Positions 36,945-45,441 of a DNA stretch of 64,000 nt are shown one piece after another; the first letter of the stretch is position 1; every line of letters begins with the position of its first letter. The position numbers were made by a program, and so were the translations under genes. Origin of the DNA: Desulfuromonadales bacterium (GTDB lineage Bacteria > Desulfobacterota > Desulfuromonadia > Desulfuromonadales > Geopsychrobacteraceae); the NCBI GenBank assembly GCA_016931615.1, contig JAFGEL010000032.1, positions 17,781 to 81,780 on the forward strand, given 5' to 3'. A model generated the notes under the pieces. The model did no database searches and was not told the DNA's origin. It saw only the letters and a program-made list of their open reading frames with translations.

Positions 36945-37859
36945 ATGAAGATCGGTATCATCGGTTCAGGAGCCCTCGGTTTATACTACGGTGCGATGTT
37001 GCAGAAAAGCGGTCAGGATCTTCACTTCCTCATGCGCCGTGATTTTGATGCTGTTCAGCGAAAAGGCTTACAGGTTGACTCGGTTAACGGAAATTTTCAT
37101 CTCCCAAAAGTTGCCTGTTACCGCAATTCAAAGGATATCGGCCCGGTCGACCTTGTTATTGTGGGACTCAAAACCTTTTCCAATCAACACCTCAAGGACC
37201 TGGTTCGTCCACTGCTGGGAACTCGGACAGCAATCCTGACGTTGCAGAACGGTCTGGGCAATGAAGAGCTTCTGGCAGCGGCCTTTGGCCGGGAAAGAAT
37301 CCTCGGCGGGGTTGCTTTCCTATGCACCAACCGCGGTGAGCCAGGCACGGTTCAGCATTTAGGAGAAGGGAGAATTCACCTTGGAGAATTCTCCGGCGGG
37401 TTAAGCGCCCGAAGCCGAATGCTCGCAGAGATTTTTCAAGCGGCGGGCGTTCCCTGTGAGGCGGTCAGCGATCTACGCCGGGCCCGCTGGGAAAAGCTGG
37501 TATGGAATATTCCTTTCAACGGGCTCTCGGCACTGATGAAAAAGGATGTGACCGATCTGCTTGACCACCTGCCGAGCAAAGAATTGATCCGCATGCTGAT
37601 GCTCGAAGTCATTTCAGGTGCCAACGCTCAAGTGCTGGAACAACCGATCGACGCGAAGAAGTTCAGTGATCAACTGATCGCTTTTACGGAAAACATGGAT
37701 CATTACCGTCCCAGCATGATGATTGACCGCCTTGAAGGCCGCCCGCTTGAACTCGACGCAATTTACAGGATTCCGATTGAACAGGCCAGGACCGCAGGGA
37801 CTGACATGGCCCGTGTCGAAATGCTCTACAGCCTGCTCAGCGCTGGAGAAGAGAATTAG
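36945..37859 (+). CDS. panE: 2-dehydropantoate 2-reductase (ketopantoate reductase family)
   Basis: 304 residues. N-terminal NADP fold GIIGSGALGLYYGAML, then NGLGNEE and the catalytic-lysine region ARWEKLVWNIPFNGLSAL; the C-terminal helical domain contains SMMIDRLEGRPLELDAI, matching S-M-x-D-x-x-x-G-R-x-T-E-I-D of KPR enzymes. It reduces ketopantoate to pantoate in CoA synthesis, though paralogues reduce other 2-oxo acids. GGAG 9 bases before ATG. In tandem with the TPR protein gene, convergent with proX. Confidence 0.86.
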   Translation: MKIGIIGSGALGLYYGAMLQKSGQDLHFLMRRDFDAVQRKGLQVDSVNGNFHLPKVACYRNSKDIGPVDLVIVGLKTFSNQHLKDLVRPLLGTRTAILTLQNGLGNEELLAAAFGRERILGGVAFLCTNRGEPGTVQHLGEGRIHLGEFSGGLSARSRMLAEIFQAAGVPCEAVSDLRRARWEKLVWNIPFNGLSALMKKDVTDLLDHLPSKELIRMLMLEVISGANAQVLEQPIDAKKFSDQLIAFTENMDHYRPSMMIDRLEGRPLELDAIYRIPIEQARTAGTDMARVEMLYSLLSAGEEN

Positions 37860-37861
37860 GT

Positions 37862-37895
37862 AAAAAAGCAAGGCCGGAGACATTGCTCCGGCCTT
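37862..37895. terminator. Bidirectional terminator between panE and proX
   Basis: AAGGCCGGAG (37870-37879), six-base loop, CTCCGGCCTT (37886-37895). The minus strand continues into GCTTTTTTA, so it terminates proVWX; it also lies 10 bases after panE. Confidence 0.85.
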
Positions 37896-37919
37896 CGTAT
37901 TGCACTAAAAAGCCCTGTG

Positions 37920-38939
37920 CTATTTCGCAGCTTTGCGGGCTTCTTCAAGCCAGCCATTCCATTTTTCCTGGTTGTTGGCGATCCACTCATTGACATGGCG
38001 ATCGATATCTTTTTTGGATTTTTCCCCATCCTGCATTTTGGTATTCTGCGCGCTGATGTCGGCCAGCGGCAGGGTAAAAACTTCGAAAAAGCGCTTTGCT
38101 GCGGGGTTCTTTTCAAGGAATTTCTTGTTGGCCACAACCTGAATATCACTGACGACAAAACCGGCCTTCAGCGGATCCGTCACGGCACCCTCGATACCCC
38201 CGACCGTCATCCGATCAACACCCGCTTTTTGACCTTCTGAAGGGATAATCTTCGGAACGTTGATCCACATGACATCCTTACCCGGCTTCAGCTTGCCGAT
38301 GGTCCAATTGGGCGCCCAGGTGTAGAAGAAAACCGGCTCGCCGGCGTTGTAACGGGCCAGAGCATCAGCCATGCTGGCAGAGTAGCCCGCTTTGATCGGG
38401 TTGATGTAAGCGTCGAGTCCGTAAACATCAAAATGATGGGTAATGACTTTTTCACACCCCCAGCCCGGAGGGCAGGCAGTCAGGTCGGCTTTGCCGTCGC
38501 CATTGGCATCAAAGGCTTTTTGCACCTCGGGGCGTTTGAAGTCATCAAGAGACTTGATGTTGAATTTTTCGACTTCTTTTTTCGATACCAGATAACCCTG
38601 CAAGCCCCCGGCCTTGGCAACATAACCAACGATCTCAACCTTGTCTTCCCAGCCTTTCGGCATCTGGCTGACATGGTTGGGGAACCAGCCATTCGTCCAG
38701 TAATCGACGTCACCCAGGGCGACACTCTGATAAAACAGCGGATTCTGCAATTCTTTGGGCTCTTTGACTTTATAACCCAGCTCCTGCAAACCGGCTCTAA
38801 CCAGGGCCTCCTGAAAATATCCGGTATTCCAGGTGGCCCGCGCAGGTTGTACCTTGACCCCTTTGCCCGGCATGTGATGAGCGGCAAATGTCGGTGCCGC
38901 AAATAACAGGACAGTCAGCACAATCAATAAACGTTTCAT
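37920..38939 (-). CDS. proX: Glycine betaine/proline ABC transporter, periplasmic binding protein
   Basis: 339 residues with signal peptide (1-19). VALGDVDYWTNGWFPNHVSQM and GWGCEKVITHHFDVYGLDAYINPIKAGY are typical of ProX, with Trp residues forming the aromatic betaine cage and the Cys pair (CPPGWGC). Last gene of proVWX. It binds glycine betaine or proline betaine in the periplasm for osmoprotection. Confidence 0.93.
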   Translation of the reverse strand: MKRLLIVLTVLLFAAPTFAAHHMPGKGVKVQPARATWNTGYFQEALVRAGLQELGYKVKEPKELQNPLFYQSVALGDVDYWTNGWFPNHVSQMPKGWEDKVEIVGYVAKAGGLQGYLVSKKEVEKFNIKSLDDFKRPEVQKAFDANGDGKADLTACPPGWGCEKVITHHFDVYGLDAYINPIKAGYSASMADALARYNAGEPVFFYTWAPNWTIGKLKPGKDVMWINVPKIIPSEGQKAGVDRMTVGGIEGAVTDPLKAGFVVSDIQVVANKKFLEKNPAAKRFFEVFTLPLADISAQNTKMQDGEKSKKDIDRHVNEWIANNQEKWNGWLEEARKAAK

Positions 38940-38995
38940 GTCTTTCTCCTTTTGGTGAGTGATGGTCAGATTTTCTTACCGATGAAATAAAAGGG

Positions 38996-39832
38996 TTAAC
39001 GACCAAAGCCCTGGGTGATCCGATCAAGAACCATGGCCAGAAGAACGATTGCCAGACCACCGACGGTCGCCAGACCGATCTCCAGCGTGTTCAAGCCCTG
39101 GACAACCGGGTTCCCCAGGCCGCCTGCACCGATCAGTGCGGCAATAACCACCATCGACAAGGCCATCATCAGCGTCTGGTTGAGTCCGGCCATAATCGAT
39201 GGCAGGGCCAGGGGAAACTGAACTCTGCGCAACACCTGCCATGAGGTCGCGCCAAAAGCCAGAGAGGCTTCAATCAGTTCGGGGTGAACCTGACGGATCC
39301 CCAGGCTGGTCAGGCGAATAATCGGCGGCAGAGAAAAGACAATCGTCGCCAGAATTCCTGACACCGTACCAATACTGAACAGCATGACGACCGGAACCAG
39401 GTAGACGAACGCCGGGGTTGTCTGCATGGCATCCAGGCAGGGGCGCAAATACATTTCAAAACGATCGCTGCGCCCGGCCATAATGCCCAACGGAATCCCC
39501 GCCAGGGCACAGAAAAACACCGAACTGACAACCATCGCCAAGGTTGTCATGGTTTCATCCCAGAGCCCCAGAGCCCCGACCAACAGGAATGTCAGAACGG
39601 TAAACAGCGTGACACGCTTGCCCGCATAGCGCCAGGCAGCAACAGCGAAGAGTAAAATAATGACCAGTGGCGGCAAGGTCGTGAAAAACCATTCAAGCCA
39701 TTCCAGACTGAATTCAATCGGGCTTTTGAGCATCTGGAAAAAACCTCGGTAGTTCAAAACCAGCCAGTCAACAAAGGCCTGAATCCATTCATCCAGCGGA
39801 ATCAATTGTTCTTCAAAGTTAAAAAAATTCAT
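38996..39832 (-). CDS. proW: Glycine betaine/proline ABC transporter permease
   Basis: 278 residues with about six membrane segments and a charged N-terminal extension. The EAA loop TSLGIRQVHPELIEASLAFGATSWQVLRRVQFPLALPSIMAGLNQTL is complete. Three bases after proV; forms the channel of the betaine uptake system. Confidence 0.94.
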   Translation of the reverse strand: MNFFNFEEQLIPLDEWIQAFVDWLVLNYRGFFQMLKSPIEFSLEWLEWFFTTLPPLVIILLFAVAAWRYAGKRVTLFTVLTFLLVGALGLWDETMTTLAMVVSSVFFCALAGIPLGIMAGRSDRFEMYLRPCLDAMQTTPAFVYLVPVVMLFSIGTVSGILATIVFSLPPIIRLTSLGIRQVHPELIEASLAFGATSWQVLRRVQFPLALPSIMAGLNQTLMMALSMVVIAALIGAGGLGNPVVQGLNTLEIGLATVGGLAIVLLAMVLDRITQGFGR

Positions 39833-39835
39833 GCC

Positions 39836-41083
39836 TTAGCCCTTTTCTGAATTAGCTGGATCGCTTTCAAGTTCGTCTTCGGCCGAATTACGGTGCAAGG
39901 TGCGTAAAAAGAGGTTTTTCGATACAGCACCAAGATACCTGCCGTCATCGTCAAGAATCGGCAGAGGCCAGGGTTGATTCGCCACCTTGGGCAGGATGTC
40001 CTGTAGAGAGTCATCTTTATGAGCGGCGACAACATCGCCAAGGTAGGCGTTGGGAATCAGGGATGGAACCCTCTCGTCATCAAGCATCTCGCGCAGCGAA
40101 TCGGTCGACACGATGCCTTTAAAAATGTGATCACTGTCAAGAACGTAGGCATAATCACGATCGTTTTTAATCAACCGCTGCAGCCCGGCACGCGGGTTCC
40201 TGCCGTCAGTGATGGGGATCGTCACCTGAGTGTCGGTAGCGATATCCCCGGCTGAGAGGATATTGGTCGGATCCACCCCCCGGAAAAAGGCTCGCACATA
40301 ATCATCGGCCGGGTTCTGCAGGATCTCCTCGGGGGTTCCGACCTGAACGACCCGCCCTCCTTCCATAATCGCAATACGATCGCCGATGCGCATCGCCTCA
40401 TCAAGATCGTGGGAGATAAAGACAATCGTCCGCTTGGCTTTGGCCTGCAGCTTGAGTAGCTCATCCTGCATTTCGGTTCGAATCAATGGGTCAAGGGCTG
40501 AAAACGCCTCATCCATCAACAGAATGTCAGGATCAACCGCCAGCCCCCGAGCCAGGCCGACACGCTGCTGCATTCCCCCTGATAATTCATCCGGCATACT
40601 CTCAGCCCAGGCTTCAAGACCGACCTGTTCAAGGGCCTGAAAAGCCCGCTTCTCACGGGTTTCCTTGTCAACACCATCCATTTCCAGGCCAAAGGCCGCG
40701 TTCTGAATCACGCTCATGTGCGGCATCAGGGCAAACGACTGAAAAACCATGCTCAGTTTTTTGCGGCGGAGCTTCACGAGCTGCTCGTTACTCATCGTGG
40801 TGATATCTTCACCATCGATCAAAACGTGACCCGCCGTCGGCTCAATCAAGCGATTGAGCATCCGCACCATGGTCGATTTTCCCGATCCGGAGAGCCCCAT
40901 GATGACGAAAATCTCACCGGTATGAATCTCAAAACTGGCCCGCTGAACACCCACCGTGGTGTCGGTTTTTTCAAAAATTTCCTCTTTTCCCAGCCCCTGT
41001 TCAAGTAAAGCCAGGGCTTTTTTCGGCTGGGGTCCAAAAATTTTAAATAGATTTTTGACCTCTATTTTTACCTCTTTTTCCAT
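39836..41083 (-). CDS. proV: Glycine betaine/proline ABC transporter ATP-binding protein with CBS domains
   Basis: 415 residues: the N-terminal ProV-specific helix (NLFKIFGPQPKKALALLEQG), Walker A GLSGSGKST, Q-loop FQSFALMPH, signature LSGGMQQRVGLARGL, Walker B ILLMDEAFSALDP, then two CBS domains (about 285-400) that sense ionic strength in the OpuA type. Powers betaine uptake at high osmolarity. First gene of proVWX; upstream lies a long spacer with an inverted repeat. Confidence 0.95.
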   Translation of the reverse strand: MEKEVKIEVKNLFKIFGPQPKKALALLEQGLGKEEIFEKTDTTVGVQRASFEIHTGEIFVIMGLSGSGKSTMVRMLNRLIEPTAGHVLIDGEDITTMSNEQLVKLRRKKLSMVFQSFALMPHMSVIQNAAFGLEMDGVDKETREKRAFQALEQVGLEAWAESMPDELSGGMQQRVGLARGLAVDPDILLMDEAFSALDPLIRTEMQDELLKLQAKAKRTIVFISHDLDEAMRIGDRIAIMEGGRVVQVGTPEEILQNPADDYVRAFFRGVDPTNILSAGDIATDTQVTIPITDGRNPRAGLQRLIKNDRDYAYVLDSDHIFKGIVSTDSLREMLDDERVPSLIPNAYLGDVVAAHKDDSLQDILPKVANQPWPLPILDDDGRYLGAVSKNLFLRTLHRNSAEDELESDPANSEKG

Positions 41084-41106
41084 TTTTACCTCTAAGTTTC
41101 ATACAC

Positions 41107-41142
41107 TTGGCAACGGATCATTAAAATGTTCCGGATTGCCAA
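41107..41142. promoter_or_regulatory. Inverted repeat upstream of proV
   Basis: TTGGCAA (41107-41113) and TTGCCAA (41136-41142) are perfect inverted copies 22 bases apart, beginning 24 bases before the proV start codon. Possibly an operator for osmotic control or a leader hairpin. The rest of the spacer to 41473 shows no convincing gene. Confidence 0.35.
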
Positions 41143-41473
41143 AACAAAAAACACACCAAGGGCGGCAGCTGCAGACAGAGATCGGGGGAAAGGTGGTGTC
41201 TGCACACAGCAGCAACCCGGAAAATAACTATTTAATTTTTTAACGGACAGAGTGACCCGCGACTCGATTTACAGGAACCGCAAAATCGAGCGCAACTCTG
41301 ATTGGGAAAAAGATCTACGAATCATCACACGGGGCAATGTTCTTAACGATCTTTTTGCGGGACAAGGTCGGAACACCCTGGCGGGGTGCCGCCTAGTTCA
41401 TCTACCCTACAAGTTTGAACAGCTGATGTCAAATAAGTCGAAAATCTTTGCCACGTCATGGTCAGCGCCCCTC

Positions 41474-41528
41474 TTGACGCACGAAAACTTCTCATGATAT
41501 TTTCAAATTAAATATTTCGATATCGAAA
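41474..41528 (+). promoter_or_regulatory. Promoter and palindromic operator of the marR operon
   Basis: TTGACG (41474-41479) and TATTTT (41498-41503) make a -35/-10 pair with 18-base spacing. TTTCGATATCGAAA (41515-41528) is a perfect 14-bp palindrome at about the transcription start, 10 bases before the marR ATG. Autorepression by the MarR protein is the likely reading. Confidence 0.6.
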
Positions 41529-41538
41529 GAATTGGATC

Positions 41539-41979
41539 ATGAAAAAACCGAAATTTAGCCAGCGGCAACAACAGGCTCTTGATCTTTACGTTAAACTGAT
41601 GCGTGCCGGAAATCGGGTCACCAGCTCAATCCACCACCACCTTCAGCATGACAACCTGACTCACAGCCAGTTCGCCATTCTGGAAACGCTTTATCATCTG
41701 GGACCGCAAAACCAGAGTGAACTGAGTCGTAAAATCCTCAAAAGTAATGCCAATGTGACTACCGTGGTGGACAGCCTGGAGAAAAAACACCTGGTCAGCC
41801 GCATGCGGAGTGAGACCGATCGCCGCGTTGTCAAAGTTCACCTGACCTCAGCTGGTGATGAGATGCTGGCAAAGATTTTTCCACGCCATGTCGAGGTGAT
41901 TGAAAAAAGGCTCGCCATTCTGACCGACCAGGAACAGCAGCAACTGGCAGAGCTGCTGAAAAAACTCGGTAAAGGGTAA
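41539..41979 (+). CDS. MarR family transcriptional regulator
   Basis: 146 residues with the winged-helix core of MarR: THSQFAILETLYHLGPQNQSELSRKILKSNANVTTVVDSLEKKHLVSRMRSETDRRVVKVHLTSAG; the wing motif DRRVVKVHLT is intact. Regulators of this kind release DNA when they bind phenolic or oxidised ligands. Followed by pirin and FMN-reductase genes in one operon, which suggests response to electrophiles, quinones or oxidants. Sits right behind a perfect palindrome. Confidence 0.9.
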   Translation: MKKPKFSQRQQQALDLYVKLMRAGNRVTSSIHHHLQHDNLTHSQFAILETLYHLGPQNQSELSRKILKSNANVTTVVDSLEKKHLVSRMRSETDRRVVKVHLTSAGDEMLAKIFPRHVEVIEKRLAILTDQEQQQLAELLKKLGKG

Positions 41980-42034
41980 GTCTAAAGGGTTTCTTTCGAT
42001 GTTGAAAAAATCTGCTCATCAGCAGTGAGGCTTT

Positions 42035-42748
42035 ATGAATTTTATTCTGCACCGCTCAGACACACGTGGCCATGCTGATCATGGTTGGTTGGTCAGCCGA
42101 CACAGTTTCAGCTTTGCCGACTATTACAACCCCGAACGCATGGGTTTCGGCTTGTTGCGCGTCCTCAATGACGACATAGTTGAACCAGCCAGAGGCTTCG
42201 GCACACATCCACACCGGAACATGGAGATCATCTCGATCCCCCTGAGTGGCACCCTGCGCCATGAAGACAGTATGGGGCATCAACAGACCATTTCACCTGG
42301 TGAGGTACAGATCATGTCAGCCGGAAGTGGCATCACCCATGCAGAATACAATCATTCAGATCATGATCCAGTGAATTTTCTGCAACTCTGGATTGAGCCG
42401 AGGGAACAGAACATCACCCCTCGCTATGCTCAACAGCGCTTTCATCCGGATACCCAGAAAAACCGCTTTCTCTCCCTGATAGCACCACGGCCATCAGCGG
42501 AGAGTCTGCTGATCAACCAGGATGCCTGGATTTCCCTGGCTTCACTGGAGAATAACGCTACTCTGTCATACTCCCTGCAACAACAGGGGAACGGCTTGTA
42601 TTGTTTTTTAATCAGCGGTCAGGTGAAACTGGGTTCTGAAGTTTTACATCCCCGTGATGGGATCGGCATCACCGGATTCAGTGAAATCACGATAACCGCT
42701 CAAAATTCGGCAACTGTTCTCTGTATCGATGTGCCGATGAATCATTGA
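42035..42748 (+). CDS. Pirin family protein (YhhW-like, putative quercetin 2,3-dioxygenase)
   Basis: 237 residues, bicupin fold of the YhhW branch. Metal-binding residues are visible in GFGTHPHRNMEIIS (two His) and SAGSGITHAEYNHS (His and Glu). Family members bind iron or similar metals; some cleave quercetin in vitro, but the natural substrate is unsettled. Second gene of the marR operon, followed after 21 bases by a flavin reductase, consistent with detoxifying aromatic or quinone-like compounds. Confidence 0.88.
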   Translation: MNFILHRSDTRGHADHGWLVSRHSFSFADYYNPERMGFGLLRVLNDDIVEPARGFGTHPHRNMEIISIPLSGTLRHEDSMGHQQTISPGEVQIMSAGSGITHAEYNHSDHDPVNFLQLWIEPREQNITPRYAQQRFHPDTQKNRFLSLIAPRPSAESLLINQDAWISLASLENNATLSYSLQQQGNGLYCFLISGQVKLGSEVLHPRDGIGITGFSEITITAQNSATVLCIDVPMNH

Positions 42749-42769
42749 AAATATCGAGGAGATTCAACA

Positions 42770-43315
42770 ATGAAAAAAATCAACATTCTTGGTATCTGCG
42801 GCAGTTTAAGAAACGCTTCAACAAATATGGGCCTCTTGCGCTACGCGCAGGAAAATGCTCCGCAGGATATCAGCATCACCATCGCTGACCTGAGCGAAAT
42901 CCCCTTCTTCAATGCTGACCTGACGGAAAAGCCGGCGGCGGTTGAAACCCTGTTGCACCAGTTTGCACAGGCCGACGCTTTCCTCTTTGCCTGTCCGGAA
43001 TACAACTACTCTTTCGCTCCGGCCCTCAAAAATGCCCTGGACTGGGCCTCGCGTGCTGATGACAACCGGCTGCTGGCCGGTAAACCCGCCGCACTTCTGG
43101 GGTCGGGGGGAGGGATGGGCAGTGCCCGGGCTCAGTACCACTTGCGCCAGGTGTGTGTTTTTCTGGATATTCCGCTGTTGAATAAACCGGAGATTTTCTG
43201 TAATGCCTTTGCCGGAAGCTTTGCAGCCGATGGACGCCTGGTTGATGAAAAGATTCAGGGCCTCATTGACCAACAATTGGCCGCCTTGGGCGATTTAACC
43301 AGACGTTTGAGTTAA
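42770..43315 (+). CDS. NADPH-dependent FMN reductase (ChrR/YieF-like)
   Basis: 181 residues. Flavodoxin-like fold with the FMN phosphate loop GICGSLRNASTNMGLLR, PEYNYSFAPALKNALDWAS and LLGSGGGMGSARAQYHLR. Members reduce quinones, chromate and similar oxidants with NAD(P)H. AGGAG-like site (CGAGGAG) before ATG. Third gene of the marR-pirin operon; its stop overlaps that of convergent znuB by four bases. Confidence 0.9.
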   Translation: MKKINILGICGSLRNASTNMGLLRYAQENAPQDISITIADLSEIPFFNADLTEKPAAVETLLHQFAQADAFLFACPEYNYSFAPALKNALDWASRADDNRLLAGKPAALLGSGGGMGSARAQYHLRQVCVFLDIPLLNKPEIFCNAFAGSFAADGRLVDEKIQGLIDQQLAALGDLTRRLS

Positions 43316-44124
43316 TTGCGCGAAAGGGCCTTTTTTGAGCCCGGACCGGGCACGAGGAAAGCCAGGATAAAGATCAGGCAGGCCCCGACCACGATCGACG
43401 GGCCCGAAGGCGTGTCAAACTGAAATGACCCGTACAGCCCCAGTGCAACGGCGCCACAACCGATAAGGCTGGACAACAGCGCCATGATTTCGGGATTGAC
43501 GGCAAAACGCCGGGCTGTCGCGGCAGGAATGATCAGCAGCGATGTCACCAGCAGCATGCCGACTACTTTCATCATCACCGCCACGGTCAGGGCAATCAGA
43601 CCGAGAAACAGCCAGTTGATCCGATCAACGGCAATCCCCTCGACCCGCGCCAGATCTTCATGGATAGTGATCGCCAGCAGCGGTTTCCATAGCCACAGCA
43701 AACCGCCCAGGGCCATACCGCCGCCGATAAAAATCCAGCCGAGGTCAGCGCTCCCGATAGCGAGAATATCACCAAACAGGTAGCCCACCAGGTCGATGCG
43801 CACGTCATCCATAAACGCCAGGGTCACCAGCCCGAGAGACAAGGCCCCGTGGGCAAAAATACCCAGCAGGGTATCACTGGCCAGCTGCCGCTGCCTTTGA
43901 CTGGCAAATAACAGAATCGCCAGAAGCTGGCAGATGACGACAATCCCCACCGTCAGGTTAACGTGCAGCACAAAACCCAGGGCAACCCCCAAAAGTGCCG
44001 AGTGGGCGAGGGTATCGCCGAAATAGGCCAGCCGCCTCCAGACGACAAAAGATCCGAACGGCCCGGCGACCAGGGCCACGCCCAAACCTCCCACCAGCGC
44101 CCGCAGAAGAAAATCATCGAACAT
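43312..44124 (-). CDS. znuB: Zinc ABC transporter permease
   Basis: 270 residues from ATG 44124 (GGAGG 8 bases upstream); the longer frame from 44265 would run inside znuC and is rejected. Eight to nine membrane segments; FGSFVVWRRLAYFGDTLAHSALLGVALGF and the helix MMKVVGMLLVTSLLIIPAATAR are hallmarks of the ZnuB/manganese family. Overlaps the znuC end by 11 bases. Forms the inner-membrane zinc channel. Confidence 0.93.
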   Translation of the reverse strand: MFDDFLLRALVGGLGVALVAGPFGSFVVWRRLAYFGDTLAHSALLGVALGFVLHVNLTVGIVVICQLLAILLFASQRQRQLASDTLLGIFAHGALSLGLVTLAFMDDVRIDLVGYLFGDILAIGSADLGWIFIGGGMALGGLLWLWKPLLAITIHEDLARVEGIAVDRINWLFLGLIALTVAVMMKVVGMLLVTSLLIIPAATARRFAVNPEIMALLSSLIGCGAVALGLYGSFQFDTPSGPSIVVGACLIFILAFLVPGPGSKKALSRN

Positions 44125-44869
44125 TGCACGACCTCCTGGAGCAGTCGGCACAATGGTCATGCTGGTGATTCTGGTCATGGACATAAACGGCCAGCTGCTC
44201 AACCGCCTGCCTGCCGAATAATTCAACATAAGCCGGATCGTTCTTGACCGATTCGGGGGTTCCACTGCAGCAGATGTGGCGGTTTAAACAGAGCACCCGG
44301 TCGGTAGCCGCCATAACCAGATGAAGATCATGAGACACCATCATAATGGCACAACCTCGCAGATCGCGGATGCGTCCGATCAACTGGTAGAGTTCCGTCT
44401 GACCATGCACATCCACACCTTGAACCGGCTCATCCAACACCAGAAGGTTCGGCTCACGGACCAGGGCACGGGCCAGCAAGACCCGCTGCAGTTCGCCGCC
44501 AGAAAGGGTCTGCAGTGATGACTCCAGAACATGCCCGGCACCGACTTCCGCCAGCAATGGCAGCACTTTTTCGAGCTGATTCTGACAGGCCAGAGACAGG
44601 AAACGCCTGACCGTCAGCGGAAATGTCGGATCGATATGCAGTTTCTGCGGCATATAGCCGATGGTCATTCCCCGTTGCAATTTCACCTGGCCCGAGCTCG
44701 GTCGCTGCAGACCCAGGGCAACCCGCAGAAGGGTGGTTTTACCCGCACCATTGGGGCCGATAATCGTCAATATTTCACCGGCTCCAAGTTCAAAATTGAC
44801 GTTTTCAAGCAGAACACGCCCCCCCAGTTCCAGGTTGACCTGATTGAGCTGTATCAGCGGTTCACTCAT
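44114..44869 (-). CDS. znuC: Zinc ABC transporter ATP-binding protein
   Basis: 251 residues. Walker A GPNGAGKTTLLR, Q-loop MPQKLH, signature LSGGELQRVLLARAL and Walker B NLLVLDEPVQGVD are present. The C-terminal tail is histidine- and cysteine-rich (HVHDQNHQHDH, CADCSRRSC), as seen in ZnuC proteins. Its start overlaps the zur stop by four bases, so zur-znuC-znuB is one operon. Confidence 0.95.
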   Translation of the reverse strand: MSEPLIQLNQVNLELGGRVLLENVNFELGAGEILTIIGPNGAGKTTLLRVALGLQRPSSGQVKLQRGMTIGYMPQKLHIDPTFPLTVRRFLSLACQNQLEKVLPLLAEVGAGHVLESSLQTLSGGELQRVLLARALVREPNLLVLDEPVQGVDVHGQTELYQLIGRIRDLRGCAIMMVSHDLHLVMAATDRVLCLNRHICCSGTPESVKNDPAYVELFGRQAVEQLAVYVHDQNHQHDHCADCSRRSCNVR

Positions 44870-45363
44870 GGCTCTTCACTTTCAGCCTGACATTTCGGGC
44901 ACAGACCCAGAATTTCAATCGTATGGCGGTGAACCTCAAAACCGTTCACCTGAGCTTTGTCGTCAATCATTCGCGTAATACTTTCGGAGTCCAGCTCGGC
45001 AAAAGCTCGACATTGCATACAGATCAGAAACTGTCCTTCATGTTGACGCTCCGGATGCACACAGCCGACATAGGCGTTCATCGATGCGATGCGATGAACC
45101 AGCCCCAGCTCAAGCAGGAAGTCCAGTGCCCGGTAGACCGTCGGTGGCGCCGCGCGGCCATCTTTTTGCAGCTGCTCCAGAACTTCGTAAGCACCGATCG
45201 GTTTATGCTGTTGCCAGATCAACTCAAACACTCTGCGCCGCAGGGCGGTGAAGCGCCGGCGCCGGTTAAGACAGACCTGTTCTGCATTGGCCAGGGCCGT
45301 AGCCATACAGCGCTGATGATCATGGTCACCGCTGATAAATTTCAGATGTCGAGATTCGCTCAT
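44866..45363 (-). CDS. zur: Zinc uptake regulator, Fur family
   Basis: 165 residues. Winged helix with RRFTALRRRVFELIWQQHKPIGAYEVLEQL and PPTVYRALDFLLELGLVHRI, then the structural-zinc CxxC pairs ICMQC and LCPKC and sensing His/Cys residues (VGCVHPERQHEG). It represses zinc uptake when zinc is sufficient. A consensus Zur box lies 26 bases upstream, shared with divergent znuA, so both uptake halves and zur itself should respond together. Confidence 0.94.
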   Translation of the reverse strand: MSESRHLKFISGDHDHQRCMATALANAEQVCLNRRRRFTALRRRVFELIWQQHKPIGAYEVLEQLQKDGRAAPPTVYRALDFLLELGLVHRIASMNAYVGCVHPERQHEGQFLICMQCRAFAELDSESITRMIDDKAQVNGFEVHRHTIEILGLCPKCQAESEEP

Positions 45364-45388
45364 TTTCCGTCCCCGGATTGACCTGAAG

Positions 45389-45407
45389 AATGTTATATTA
45401 TAACATT
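45389..45407. promoter_or_regulatory. Zur box between zur and znuA
   Basis: AATGTTATATTATAACATT is a perfect 19-bp palindrome around a central T and matches the proteobacterial Zur consensus (AATGTTATA-N-TATAACATT). It lies in the 78-base divergent spacer, 34 bases before znuA. Confidence 0.92.
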
Positions 45408-45441
45408 ACATAAATCAACAGGAATCACAGGAGCAACTAAT

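Noticed and set aside
41252..41497. 81-codon frame upstream of marR
   Set aside because: No ribosome site or recognisable domain, and it runs through the marR promoter region.
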